From assembly GCA_934660915.1 (NCBI GenBank), contig CAKUIF010000011.1, positions 7,068-71,067 of the forward strand: a DNA stretch of 64,000 nt. The letters are read 5' to 3'. The position numbers and the translations under genes are program-made. Shown piece by piece: positions 24,373 through 32,494 of the stretch; position 1 is the stretch's first letter, and every line of letters begins with the position of its first letter. The notes under the pieces are model-generated. The model did no database searches. It was given only the letters and a program-made list of their open reading frames with translations, and was not told where the DNA came from. This DNA comes from an uncultured Olsenella sp. (GTDB lineage Bacteria > Actinomycetota > Coriobacteriia > Coriobacteriales > Atopobiaceae).

Positions 24373-26229
24373 ATGAACGGAATCGTACTGATGCTCGTCG
24401 CCGCGGCCGTGCTGGTCTGCGGTTACCTGTTCTACGGCAGGTGGCTCGCCAACAAGTGGGGCGTCGACGTCGAGGCCCTCACCCCCGCCCGCCGCATGGA
24501 GGATGGCAAGAACTTCACCCCCGCCTCCGCCTTCACCGTGTTCTCCCACCAGTTCTCCTCGATCTGCGGCGCCGGCCCTGTGACGGGCACCATCGTGGCC
24601 ATGGCCTTCGGCTGGGTCCCCGTCGTGCTGTGGGTCCTCGTCGGCGGCATCTTCTTCGGCGCCGTTCACGACTTCGGCGCCCTCTACGCTTCGATGAAGA
24701 ACAACGGCAAGTCGCTTGCCCAGCTCATCGAGAAGTACATCGGCAAGACCGGCCGTCGCCTGTTCCTGCTCTTCTCCTGGCTGTTCTGCATCATCGTCAT
24801 CGCCGCCTTCACCTCTATGGTCTGCGGCACCTTCAAGTTCACCGCCGCCGCTGACGGCACCGTCGACTTCGCCAAGTCCTACGCCGCCGGCTGCGCCGGC
24901 ACCATCTCGGTGCTCTTCACCTTCGTCGCCATCGCCTTCGGCTGGGCCCAGCGCAAGTTCAACCTCTCCGGCGCCACCGAGTTCGGCGTGGCCGTGGTCT
25001 CCATCGTGCTGATGTTCGCCGTCGGCATGCAGTTCCCGCTCTACCTCAACCTCAACCAGTGGATCGCCGTCGTCATGGTGTACCTGGTCTTCGCCGGCGC
25101 CATGCCGATCCAGACCCTGAAGCAGCCGCGCGACTACCTCACCACCATCATGATGGTCACCATGATCGTCTGCGCCGTCCTCGGCATCTTTGTCCTGGGC
25201 TTCCAGGGCAAGGCCACCATCACCGCCCCGGCCTTCACCGGCTTCTCCACCAAGAGCGGCATAATGTTCCCGGTGCTCTTCGTCTCCGTCGCCTGCGGCG
25301 CCCTGTCCGGCTTCCACTCCCTCGTGTCCTCCGGCACCTCCTCTAAGCAGGTCTCCAACGAGGCCGACGCCGTCAAGGTCGGCTACGGCGCGATGGTACT
25401 CGAGTCCTTCGTCGGCATCCTCGCCATCATCATCGCCGGCATCATGTTCTCCGACATGAACACCGCCGGCACCGGCGCCCTGAACGTCGTCGACGCCACC
25501 GGCAAGGCCGTTGCCAGCACCCCGTTCCAGATCTTCGCCGCCGGCATCGCCCGCGGTATGCAGTCCTTCGGCATCGACGGCACCGTCGCCACCGTCTTCA
25601 TGACCATGAACGTCTCGGCCCTGGCCCTGACCTCGCTCGACGCCGTCGCCCGCATCGCCCGCACTTCTTTCTCCGAGTTCTTCGCCTCCACCAACGACGC
25701 CCTGGCCATCGAGTCCAAGGCCGGCGCGATGAAGGTCCTCGGCAACCCCTGGTTCGCCACCGTCGTCACCCTGGTCCCGGGCCTTGCCCTCACCTTCGGC
25801 GGCTACCTGGCCATCTGGCCGCTCTTCGGCGCCTCCAACCAGCTGCTCGGCGGCATGACCATGATCACCCTCGCCGTGTTCTGCAAGTGCACCGGCCGTA
25901 AGGGCGCCATGCTCTACGTGCCCGTCGCCTTCCTGCTCGTGTGCACCTTCACCTCGCTCGTGCAGTCCATCTTCGGTTGCGTGAACGCGCTTGCCGCCGG
26001 CACCGCCGTGTCCGTGTTCAACTCTGGCCTGCAGCTCGTCTTCGCCGTGCTGCTCGTGGTCCTCGGCCTGATCGTCGCCGTGAACTGCCTGAAGGAGCTC
26101 TTCGGCGCCAAGGACGGCTCCATGCCCGACGAGGAGCCCGAGTGGACCGAGCTCGGCCGCAAGAACTGCGCTGCCGCTGCCGCCGACGCCAAGGTTGCCC
26201 CCGCGACCAGCACCCCGGCCGCCGAGTAA
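24373..26229 (+). CDS. cstA: CstA-family carbon-starvation transporter
   Basis: A 618-residue membrane protein with about 16 helices. The CstA core motifs are present: FTPASAFTVFSHQFSSICGAGP near the N-terminus, GWVPVVLWVLVGGIFFGAVHD, and SGFHSLVSSGTSSKQV in the middle. E. coli members (BtsT, CstA) are proton-coupled pyruvate importers, and peptide transport has also been reported, so pyruvate or peptides are the likely substrates. The leader holds 21-bp repeats and a terminator. AGGAAGGAAAGTAAGG precedes the ATG. Confidence 0.93.
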   Translation: MNGIVLMLVAAAVLVCGYLFYGRWLANKWGVDVEALTPARRMEDGKNFTPASAFTVFSHQFSSICGAGPVTGTIVAMAFGWVPVVLWVLVGGIFFGAVHDFGALYASMKNNGKSLAQLIEKYIGKTGRRLFLLFSWLFCIIVIAAFTSMVCGTFKFTAAADGTVDFAKSYAAGCAGTISVLFTFVAIAFGWAQRKFNLSGATEFGVAVVSIVLMFAVGMQFPLYLNLNQWIAVVMVYLVFAGAMPIQTLKQPRDYLTTIMMVTMIVCAVLGIFVLGFQGKATITAPAFTGFSTKSGIMFPVLFVSVACGALSGFHSLVSSGTSSKQVSNEADAVKVGYGAMVLESFVGILAIIIAGIMFSDMNTAGTGALNVVDATGKAVASTPFQIFAAGIARGMQSFGIDGTVATVFMTMNVSALALTSLDAVARIARTSFSEFFASTNDALAIESKAGAMKVLGNPWFATVVTLVPGLALTFGGYLAIWPLFGASNQLLGGMTMITLAVFCKCTGRKGAMLYVPVAFLLVCTFTSLVQSIFGCVNALAAGTAVSVFNSGLQLVFAVLLVVLGLIVAVNCLKELFGAKDGSMPDEEPEWTELGRKNCAAAAADAKVAPATSTPAAE

Positions 26230-26263
26230 GCGCTTCTCCTCGGCTTTCTGCGCGCGTTACGTA

Positions 26264-26301
26264 GACGCCTCGTGCCATGCGACTCGGTACGAGGCGTTTT
26301 T
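26264..26301 (+). terminator. Intrinsic terminator of cstA
   Basis: ACGCCTCGT (26265-26273) pairs with ACGAGGCGT (26289-26297), followed by TTTTTG. Confidence 0.85.
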
Positions 26302-26323
26302 GCGTGCTGGGCTTAGGCGGGTG

Positions 26324-26623
26324 CTGCGCGGGAATCGGGGAGCGTCGGTAATTGGGCCGGGACGCTGCGCCAGAATGAGGGAGCGTCGGTAAAGGCTCTG
26401 CGGTCCTGCGCCGGAATGAGGGAGCGTCGGTAATCCCGGCTGTGGCCTTGCGCGGGAAAGAAGGACCGTCGGTAACCGCAGGCCCTTCTTGCGCCGAAAA
26501 CCCGGACCGTCGGTACCGACGCTCCCCGATTCCCGCGCAGCTCAAGGCTCCGCTTTACCGACGCTCCCCGATTCCGGCGCAGGCAAGGCACCCGATTACC
26601 GACGCTCCCGCAATCCCGCGCAG
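26324..26623. repeat. 41-bp-period dyad repeat array (element F)
   Basis: Five direct units start TGCGC at 26325, 26366, 26407, 26449 and 26490 (intervals 41, 41, 42, 41) and share the core GRNCGTCGGTA. Three inverted units start TACCGACGCTCC at 26514, 26556 and 26597 (42, 41). About 28 bp per unit is conserved and about 13 bp varies. The centre is the palindrome GTCGGTACCGAC. It fills the gap between cstA and the cupin genes. No gene is supported in it. Confidence 0.92.
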
Positions 26624-26702
26624 ACGCACTTCTTTCCAACGAGGGCTGGCAGGGGGTAAAGTGCCTAGCTAAGGAAATGACGCCTTCAAAGATTGGACGC
26701 CT

Positions 26703-27041
26703 ATGGCAGAGCTCATAAAGAACGTCAAGAAGGAATCCGCCTTTACCCTAGCCGACCTCGTCGATGTCGAGGAAGGCCGCGTGAACAGCCTCACGCTTTC
26801 GCAGACGCCCGCCACCAAGGTCACGCTCTTCGCGATCGACGCGGACGAGGGAATGAGCAGCCACGCCGCCGGCGGGGACGCTATGGTCAACGTGCTCGAG
26901 GGGTCCGGCAAGGTTGTCATCAACGGCGTCCCGCACGTCCTTTCCGCGGGTCAGTCCATCGTGATCCCGGCGGGGGCGCCGCACTCGGTCCGCGGGGTCA
27001 CCGCGTTCAAGATGCTGCTCGTCGTCGTTTTCGCCTCGTAG
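26703..27041 (+). CDS. Small cupin protein 1
   Basis: A 112-residue single-domain cupin. The metal-motif region reads MSSHAAGGDAMVNVLEGSG and the second motif GQSIVIPAGAPHSV, so one His of motif 1 and the His of motif 2 remain. Such small cupins may bind metal or small ligands; no reaction can be inferred. It is followed 13 bases later by a related cupin, so the pair is one transcript. The ATG is weakly supported by a nearby ribosome site. Confidence 0.85.
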   Translation: MAELIKNVKKESAFTLADLVDVEEGRVNSLTLSQTPATKVTLFAIDADEGMSSHAAGGDAMVNVLEGSGKVVINGVPHVLSAGQSIVIPAGAPHSVRGVTAFKMLLVVVFAS

Positions 27042-27053
27042 GAAAGAAACCCC

Positions 27054-27371
27054 ATGTCGTTCAAGAACCTTCCGACCGAGGCCGCCGCGCCCCTCGCCTC
27101 GCTCGTTGAGGCGCGCGCGGGACAGGTCTCGAGCCGCTCGCTCACAAGGATCGGCGATCCGCTCGCGGCGACGCTGCTGGCCTTTTCCGAGGGGGAGTCC
27201 GTGAGCGAGGAGACCTACGCCGGGGACACGCTTTACTACCTGGTTGAGGGCAAGGCCGAGGTCAATGCCGTGCAGATGACCGCGGGCGACGTGCTTAAGG
27301 TCCCCGCCGGCACGCCGCACGCGGTCCGTCCCGTCCCCGCCGCGAAGATTCTCCAGCTGACGCTTATATAG
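27054..27371 (+). CDS. Small cupin protein 2
   Basis: A 105-residue cupin related to its upstream neighbour. Motif 1 reads ESVSEETYAGDTLYYLVEGK, where the usual first histidines are replaced by Glu/Thr; motif 2 GDVLKVPAGTPHAV keeps its His. It probably binds metal differently or not at all and may pair with cupin 1. GGAAAGAAA precedes the ATG. Confidence 0.85.
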   Translation: MSFKNLPTEAAAPLASLVEARAGQVSSRSLTRIGDPLAATLLAFSEGESVSEETYAGDTLYYLVEGKAEVNAVQMTAGDVLKVPAGTPHAVRPVPAAKILQLTLI

Positions 27372-27396
27372 GTGCATATTCTTTGGGGCTTCATGT

Positions 27397-27546
27397 GCTA
27401 AGAAACCCGAGGTTCCAGCTCCAATCTCTCATCAAGCGCTAAGAAACGCCGGGTCTCAGCTCGTTTTGGAGGGCTGGGACCCGGCGTTTCTTAGCAAAAT
27501 AGCCCGTGGAGCGCGAGATTAGGGCTGGAACCTGCGCTTTCTTAGC
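27397..27546. repeat. Phased dyad repeat array between convergent genes (element G)
   Basis: Direct units GCTAAGAAACCCGAGG (27397) and GCTAAGAAACGCCGGG (27438) are 41 bp apart. Inverted units end TTTCTTAGC at 27495 and 27546, 51 bp apart. The inner part carries a CCAGC/TCAGC word instead of the ACGTCTGGGC of element D. It lies between the stops of cupin 2 and the M14-like gene and may terminate both. Confidence 0.88.
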
Positions 27547-27561
27547 CCCCAACCGGCCGCG

Positions 27562-28527
27562 CTACTGGCTGTGCGACCAGCTCGTCTCCGGCGCGATCTT
27601 GAACGCGATCGTGTACTGGTTGATCAGCGGCGCCACGTGGCAGAAGAACACGCGGCCGTCCACCGGCGTCGTGAGCATCTCCTTGATGTGCGCGTCGCCG
27701 GTGTCGAGGACCTGCCCGAGCGTCTGCCCGGCGCGGACGCGCTCGCCGGGCTCAACGTCGCGTAGAAAGAAGCCCCCGGCGCGTTCGCACCGCACGTCCA
27801 CGAGCCCCGCCTCCTCGAGGCGCGTCGAACGGAAGCCGCCCGGTAGGGTGAACTTGACCACGCCGCGGTCGTCGAGGAAGCGCAGGATACAGTCCTCGAC
27901 CTCGTCGGCGTTGCGGGTGGACAGCGACCCCATGTCGCGCACGAACACGCTGAACGCGTGCGTCCCCCATACCTGCCAGTTGTAGTTGAGCGTCGTCGTG
28001 TCGAAGCTCGAGGGCTTCTTTGCCACGACGTAGGGGAAGCCGAACGCGCCGGCGAGCTCGAGGGACTCCTGCGTGATCTGCCCGGCCTCGGTCACGCGGA
28101 CGTGGGGCTGGAAGTCTCCGGGCAGGTAGAAACTGCAGAGCTGGATGCCGTAGTCGTAGCCCTGCACGGCGCGGAAGAGCCCGTCGGCGATGCGCTGGGT
28201 CGTCTCGCCGAGGTCGTAGCCGGGAAACATGCGGTTGATGTCGGTGTTGTCCACCGGCCAGAACCGCTCGGATATGTTCATGGAAAACGCGTTCACGGAG
28301 GGCACGACGAGCACGCGGCGCCCGGGGTCCATGGCGCCCTTCTCCTCAAGGGCGCAAAGGCGCCTCACGAGGTCTGCGCACACGTAGGTCTGCTCGACCT
28401 CGTTTCCGCGCATGGAGCCCACGATGGCCACAGACTTCTGTGCATCGGCGCGGCCGAACTCGTAGCCCCAGATGGTCAGGGGCTCGCGGTAGGGCGTGTC
28501 GAGCGTAAAGAGGCTGATTCTTCTCAT
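27562..28527 (-). CDS. M14/AstE-AspA-like protein lacking zinc ligands
   Basis: A 321-residue relative of the succinylglutamate desuccinylase/aspartoacylase group. Compared with its upstream neighbour, the zinc motif H-x-x-E reads SMRGNE (R40, E43), and the second zinc His is C131 in GIQLCSF. The substrate-binding DINRMFPG block is kept. The C-terminal domain with biotinyl-like GERVRAGQTLGQVLD and DGRVFF is intact. It overlaps the neighbour by four bases. It is probably a non-catalytic or altered partner of the active enzyme. Confidence 0.8.
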   Translation of the reverse strand: MRRISLFTLDTPYREPLTIWGYEFGRADAQKSVAIVGSMRGNEVEQTYVCADLVRRLCALEEKGAMDPGRRVLVVPSVNAFSMNISERFWPVDNTDINRMFPGYDLGETTQRIADGLFRAVQGYDYGIQLCSFYLPGDFQPHVRVTEAGQITQESLELAGAFGFPYVVAKKPSSFDTTTLNYNWQVWGTHAFSVFVRDMGSLSTRNADEVEDCILRFLDDRGVVKFTLPGGFRSTRLEEAGLVDVRCERAGGFFLRDVEPGERVRAGQTLGQVLDTGDAHIKEMLTTPVDGRVFFCHVAPLINQYTIAFKIAPETSWSHSQ

Positions 28528-29486
28528 TGTTCGTCGTCCTTCAGGATGCGGCCGATCAAGGAGCCCGGGTAGACGACCGGGTACTCGCGCAGGGTGAACA
28601 GCAGGCCGGACTCGGGCGCCACGACGCGCTCCGCCACCTTTCCGGTCAGCGTGTCCGCGACGATGCCGATGAGCTGGCCCTTCTTTACGCGGCTGCCGTG
28701 CGGGGCCTCAGGCAGGAAGATCCCGCCCTCAGAGGCGTTGAGGTAGCTGACCTCGCCGTCGTTTGACACGATGGGCGCGGGCGCGGTCGTGAACCCGCCG
28801 CCCCAGGCCCCGAGGTGCGAGGCGAGCCGCAGGATTCCCTGGGTGAGCCGCTCCCCGTACTCGCGCGTGATGCGCATGCCGACGCCCGTCTCGACGACGA
28901 GCGTGCGGGTGCCGGTGGTGTTGAGCGCGTAGGCGAGCGTCGACTGCAGGACCGTCGCCGAGGCGTGGACCCACACGAAGTCGACGTTCAAAAGAGGGGC
29001 AAGGGGAAGAAGCGCCTCGGCCGACAGCTCGTTGATGCGCACCTGCGGCATCTCGCGCAGGAAGATGTTCGACGCGTGGATGTCGATGGCCACGTCGGCC
29101 CCGGAGATGTCGTCGAAGACGGCCGCGGCGAGCGTCTCGGTGAGGTCGCCGTCGCGCTTGCCGGGGAAGGTCCGGTTGAGGTCGACGTCGAACATGGGGA
29201 CACCGCGCTCGATCGAGTTGATGCCGAGGGGGTTGATGGCGGGGTAGATGTCCACGGTGCCGTAGAGCTGGCCGAGGTGGGCCTCGAGCTCCTGGGCGAG
29301 CTGGTGGGCGACGTACTGCCCCTCGAGCTCGTCGCCGTGGACGCCCGTGATCACCGCGATGCGGGGACGGTGCCCGAACGCGACCTCGCCCCCGAAGGGC
29401 GCGGGGGCCGTTCCCTCGATGCGGTGCTTCTGGATGATCAGCCGCTCTCCCACGGGGAGCTCGGCGGAGAATACCGTTTGGATCAC
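28524..29486 (-). CDS. Succinylglutamate desuccinylase/aspartoacylase-family M14 hydrolase
   Basis: A 320-residue zinc hydrolase that cleaves amide bonds of acylated amino acids or peptides. Zinc ligands H50 and E53 (GVHGDE) and H137 (DIHAS), the DLNRTFPG substrate block and the catalytic-side VVETGVG are all present. The frame is open to an ATG at 29501, but AAGGAGAC seven bases before a GTG at 29486 favours the latter. It lies fourth in the ATP-grasp operon, so its likely job is to remove or trim a peptide-like modification made by that system. Confidence 0.85.
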   Translation of the reverse strand: MIQTVFSAELPVGERLIIQKHRIEGTAPAPFGGEVAFGHRPRIAVITGVHGDELEGQYVAHQLAQELEAHLGQLYGTVDIYPAINPLGINSIERGVPMFDVDLNRTFPGKRDGDLTETLAAAVFDDISGADVAIDIHASNIFLREMPQVRINELSAEALLPLAPLLNVDFVWVHASATVLQSTLAYALNTTGTRTLVVETGVGMRITREYGERLTQGILRLASHLGAWGGGFTTAPAPIVSNDGEVSYLNASEGGIFLPEAPHGSRVKKGQLIGIVADTLTGKVAERVVAPESGLLFTLREYPVVYPGSLIGRILKDDEQ

Positions 29487-29531
29487 GCAGTCTCCTTCCA
29501 TGCGTCTTTGGGACGGGTCGGGCGCAGTTGC

Positions 29532-30326
29532 CTACCAGGTGCGGGACGCGTCGTCGACCACGCGCACGTGAACCGACATCTCCTGGCCCGCGCCGCCGAC
29601 GAAGACGCCGCGCTCGATGGGGCAGTCGGCGAAGTCGCGCCCGTGCGAGAGCGTCACGTAGCCGCAGTCCACCTCGCGCCGGTTCGTCGGGTCCAGGCCG
29701 TGCCAGCAGGTCCCGTCGTGGACCTCGGCCCAGGCGTGCGTCTGGCCCTCACCGATAAGAAACCCGTTCACGTAGCGGGCGGGCACGCCGGCGCGGCGGC
29801 ACGCGGCCACGAGCACGTGGGCGTAGTCCTGGCACACGCCGCGGCCGCCCGCAAGCGCCTCCTCGGCGGTCGTGCTCACGTCCGTCGCGCCCTTCTCGTA
29901 GCTCATTGCCTGCGAGACCGCGTCGGACAGCCTGCGCGCCTTCTGCAGCGCGGGTAGGTTCGCGCTGACGCGCAGCACATCGGACACGAACTCCTTGATG
30001 GCGTCGCCCGCGGACGTGAGCTCACTCTCGCGCAAGTAGATGGGGTGGGCAGGCGCGGGATTGATCCGGGCCGTGTCGACCATGACCATGCCCGACGAGA
30101 CGAACGAGAAGTTGTCGTGCGCGCCCTCGAGCCTTCCGACCTGCAGGTGGTTGCCGAAGCCGTCGACCTGCGCCGTGAGCGTCGCGGGCGGCTCGACGAT
30201 GATCTGCGCATCCATGACGGTCTGGGAGCCCGTGTCCGGCGGCATGCAGCGCAAGACGAAGTCGTGGTTCGTCACCGGCTCGCTGAACTCCAGCCTCGTC
30301 TCGAAGTAGTAGTTGAGGATCTTCAT
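29532..30326 (-). CDS. Transglutaminase-like cysteine peptidase
   Basis: A 264-residue protein with an N-terminal beta domain (Bact_transglu_N, about 1-110) and a transglutaminase core. The catalytic triad is C165 (GVCQDYAH), H197 (THAWAEV) and D212 (LDPTNR). No signal peptide, so cytoplasmic. In many genomes this protein is encoded with alpha-E and circularly permuted ATP-grasp proteins, as here. Expected activity is peptide-bond hydrolysis or amide transfer. It starts nine bases after the alpha-E stop. Confidence 0.9.
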   Translation of the reverse strand: MKILNYYFETRLEFSEPVTNHDFVLRCMPPDTGSQTVMDAQIIVEPPATLTAQVDGFGNHLQVGRLEGAHDNFSFVSSGMVMVDTARINPAPAHPIYLRESELTSAGDAIKEFVSDVLRVSANLPALQKARRLSDAVSQAMSYEKGATDVSTTAEEALAGGRGVCQDYAHVLVAACRRAGVPARYVNGFLIGEGQTHAWAEVHDGTCWHGLDPTNRREVDCGYVTLSHGRDFADCPIERGVFVGGAGQEMSVHVRVVDDASRTW

Positions 30327-30335
30327 AAGCCGCCC

Positions 30336-31061
30336 CTAGAAGACGCGCGCCGCGTGCCGCAGGATCTGACCGAGCTGGTCGTAGGTGACGGCGTCGGGGA
30401 ACGAAGGGGCGTAGACGAGCTCGACCAGCGACTTGAGGTCGGCCTGGCTGTAGGGCGCGCCGGTGCGGTTGATGCGCGCGGTGAGGCGGTGCACTTCTTG
30501 GCGCACGCGGCCGAGCTTGTACGAGAGCCGGGCATAGAGGTCGATGCGCTCGATCGAGATGCCGCACTTGATCAGGTTGCGGGCGGCGTCGGACTCGACG
30601 AAGTCGTCGACGCAGCCCTTGAAGGCCATGATGTTGTCTTGAACGAGCTGCAGGTCGAGCAGGGGAGCGTCGCTCGCCTGCGAGGCGGCGAGCGAGTTGA
30701 CGGCCATCTGCACGTAGGAGAGCGACTCGGTGCCGAGCACGTCGCGAAGGCGCACCGCGTTGTCGTAGGCCGCGTCGAGCGAGTGCGCGATCGACGAGGG
30801 GCACGCGGCGTCGAAGAGACAGGCGCGGAAGAACTCGCGCGGGGTCTCGGCGTCGGAGTCGAAGCCGAGCTCCTCGAGGCTGTCCTTCCAGGCGTCGCCT
30901 TGCCCGTCGAGCGCCTGGTCGTAGGCGGCCAGGATGAACTTCTGCGTCGTGTAGGCGCGTTCGGCGTAGCGGCCGAGCCACAGCAGGTGGTCGGCCTTCT
31001 CGAGCGAGATCGAGGATGCGAGGGGCGCGCCGGGCGCCCCGGATGCTACGAGAGAACCCAT
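30336..31061 (-). CDS. Alpha-E domain protein (COG2307/DUF403)
   Basis: A 241-residue all-helical protein. ISLEKADHLLWLGRYAERAY near the N-terminus is the family signature, and ESLSYVQMAVNSL and ISIERIDLYARL are conserved helices. The ATG at 31061 has AAGGACAC upstream, and the gene overlaps the ATP-grasp end by 16 bases. Alpha-E proteins always travel with circularly permuted ATP-grasp and transglutaminase proteins. Their role is thought to be a scaffold or partner for amide-bond formation, but it is unproven. Confidence 0.9.
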   Translation of the reverse strand: MGSLVASGAPGAPLASSISLEKADHLLWLGRYAERAYTTQKFILAAYDQALDGQGDAWKDSLEELGFDSDAETPREFFRACLFDAACPSSIAHSLDAAYDNAVRLRDVLGTESLSYVQMAVNSLAASQASDAPLLDLQLVQDNIMAFKGCVDDFVESDAARNLIKCGISIERIDLYARLSYKLGRVRQEVHRLTARINRTGAPYSQADLKSLVELVYAPSFPDAVTYDQLGQILRHAARVF

Positions 31062-32374
31062 GTGTCCTTGAACCCTCCTCCTTGGGACGAGTTGACGATT
31101 GCGGAGCCCTCCTCGCGCGAGTAGCGCGTAAGCCCGCTCGGCCAGACCTCGGTGCGGGCGCCGGAAAGCACGAAGGCGCGCAGGTCGGCCTTGCGCGGGA
31201 CGATTTGGCCGTCGATGAAAGTCGGCAGGCAAAGGAAGTCGACGACCTCCTGGGCGATGAAGCGGCGGGGCTCGCGGCGGATAAGCGCCTTTAGGTCCTC
31301 GAGCTTTTCGGGCTCGAGGCTGCTGCCGAAGACGACCCCGTAGCCGCCCGCCTCGGCGACGTCCTTGATCACGAGGGAATCGGCGTGGTCCTGGACATAA
31401 GCCATGTCGTCGGGATAGAAGGGCAGGTAGGTGGGGGCGTTCTTGAGAATGGGCTTCTCGTTTAGGTAGTACTCGACCATTTTTGGCACGAAGTAATAGA
31501 TGCCCTTGTCGTCCGCGGCGCCGTTGCCCGGGGCGTTGACGACGGCGACGTTGCCCGCGCGGTAGGCGCTCATGAGGTTGGGCACGCCGATGAGCGAGTC
31601 GGCGCGGAAGCACAGCGGGTCGAGGAACTCGTCGGAGAGGCGGCGGTAGACGGCGCCGACGAGCTGCTTGCCCGAGTGCCCGCGGTAGTAGAGGCGCTCG
31701 TCCTCGACAAAGAGCTCCTGGGGCTCGGCGAGGACCGCGCCCGCCTTCTCGGCGAGGTAGGTGTGCTCGAAGTAGGCGGCGTTGTAGCGGCCCGGCGTGA
31801 GCACGACGTTGAGACCTCCCGTGTTCACGTGGTCGAGCACGCGGCGCAGGCGCTCGCCGTAGTCTCGGTTGTCGACGATGGGGGTGTTGCGGAAGGTCTC
31901 GGCGTCGCAGCGGCGGCAGAGCTGGCGCGCGACGAGCGGGTACGAGGCGCCCGACGGGATGCGGAGGTTGTCCTCGAGGACGAACCACTCGTCGTTCTCG
32001 CCCTCGACGAGGTCGATGCCGCTGATGTGGCTGTAGATGCCGCCCGGCGGCGTAATGCCCTCGCATTGGGGCAGGTAGCCCGAGCTCGCGAAGGCGAAGT
32101 CCTCCGGGACGACGCCGTCGCGGACAATCTGCTTTTCGCCGTAGATGTCGGCGAGGTAGGCGTTTAAGGCGTCCACGCGCTGGGCGAGGCCGCGCTCGAG
32201 CATGGACCAGACGTCCTTCTTTATGACGCGCGGGATGGCGTCGAACGGGAAGAGCCGCTCGTTGAACTCCCCGTTCTTGTAGAGCCCGAACTTGACGCCG
32301 TAGCGCTCGAGCTGCTGGTTGATCTTGGGCGTGTGCGAAAGGAGGCTCTCGTACACGGGTGCATCCGAGGGCAT
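31046..32374 (-). CDS. Circularly permuted ATP-grasp ligase (COG2308)
   Basis: A 442-residue member of the circularly permuted ATP-grasp type 2 family, predicted to join a carboxyl to an amine with ATP. Visible family blocks are GIYSHISGIDLVEGENDEWFV (as GIYSHI, then EDNLRIPSGASYPL), NAAYFEHTYLA, VVNAPGNGAADDKG and the ATP-site segment VIKDVAEAGGYGVVFG. GGAGAGGGG precedes the ATG. It leads a five-gene operon with alpha-E, transglutaminase and two M14 proteins, and no proteasome-like Anbu gene is present. Confidence 0.9.
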   Translation of the reverse strand: MPSDAPVYESLLSHTPKINQQLERYGVKFGLYKNGEFNERLFPFDAIPRVIKKDVWSMLERGLAQRVDALNAYLADIYGEKQIVRDGVVPEDFAFASSGYLPQCEGITPPGGIYSHISGIDLVEGENDEWFVLEDNLRIPSGASYPLVARQLCRRCDAETFRNTPIVDNRDYGERLRRVLDHVNTGGLNVVLTPGRYNAAYFEHTYLAEKAGAVLAEPQELFVEDERLYYRGHSGKQLVGAVYRRLSDEFLDPLCFRADSLIGVPNLMSAYRAGNVAVVNAPGNGAADDKGIYYFVPKMVEYYLNEKPILKNAPTYLPFYPDDMAYVQDHADSLVIKDVAEAGGYGVVFGSSLEPEKLEDLKALIRREPRRFIAQEVVDFLCLPTFIDGQIVPRKADLRAFVLSGARTEVWPSGLTRYSREEGSAIVNSSQGGGFKDTWVLS

Positions 32375-32494
32375 GGGCCACCCCTCTCCTTGAGGACGTG
32401 CGGTAGATGGCCTTATGTTCGACGACGTGTGTTTCGCAGCGCGGGGGAGAGCGTTTCGACGGCGTGAACAAGTGTTGTGCGACGGTAAAATGGA

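Noticed and set aside
26324..26623. CRISPR array
   Set aside because: Units come in both orientations, the variable parts are about 13 bp, and no cas genes are near.
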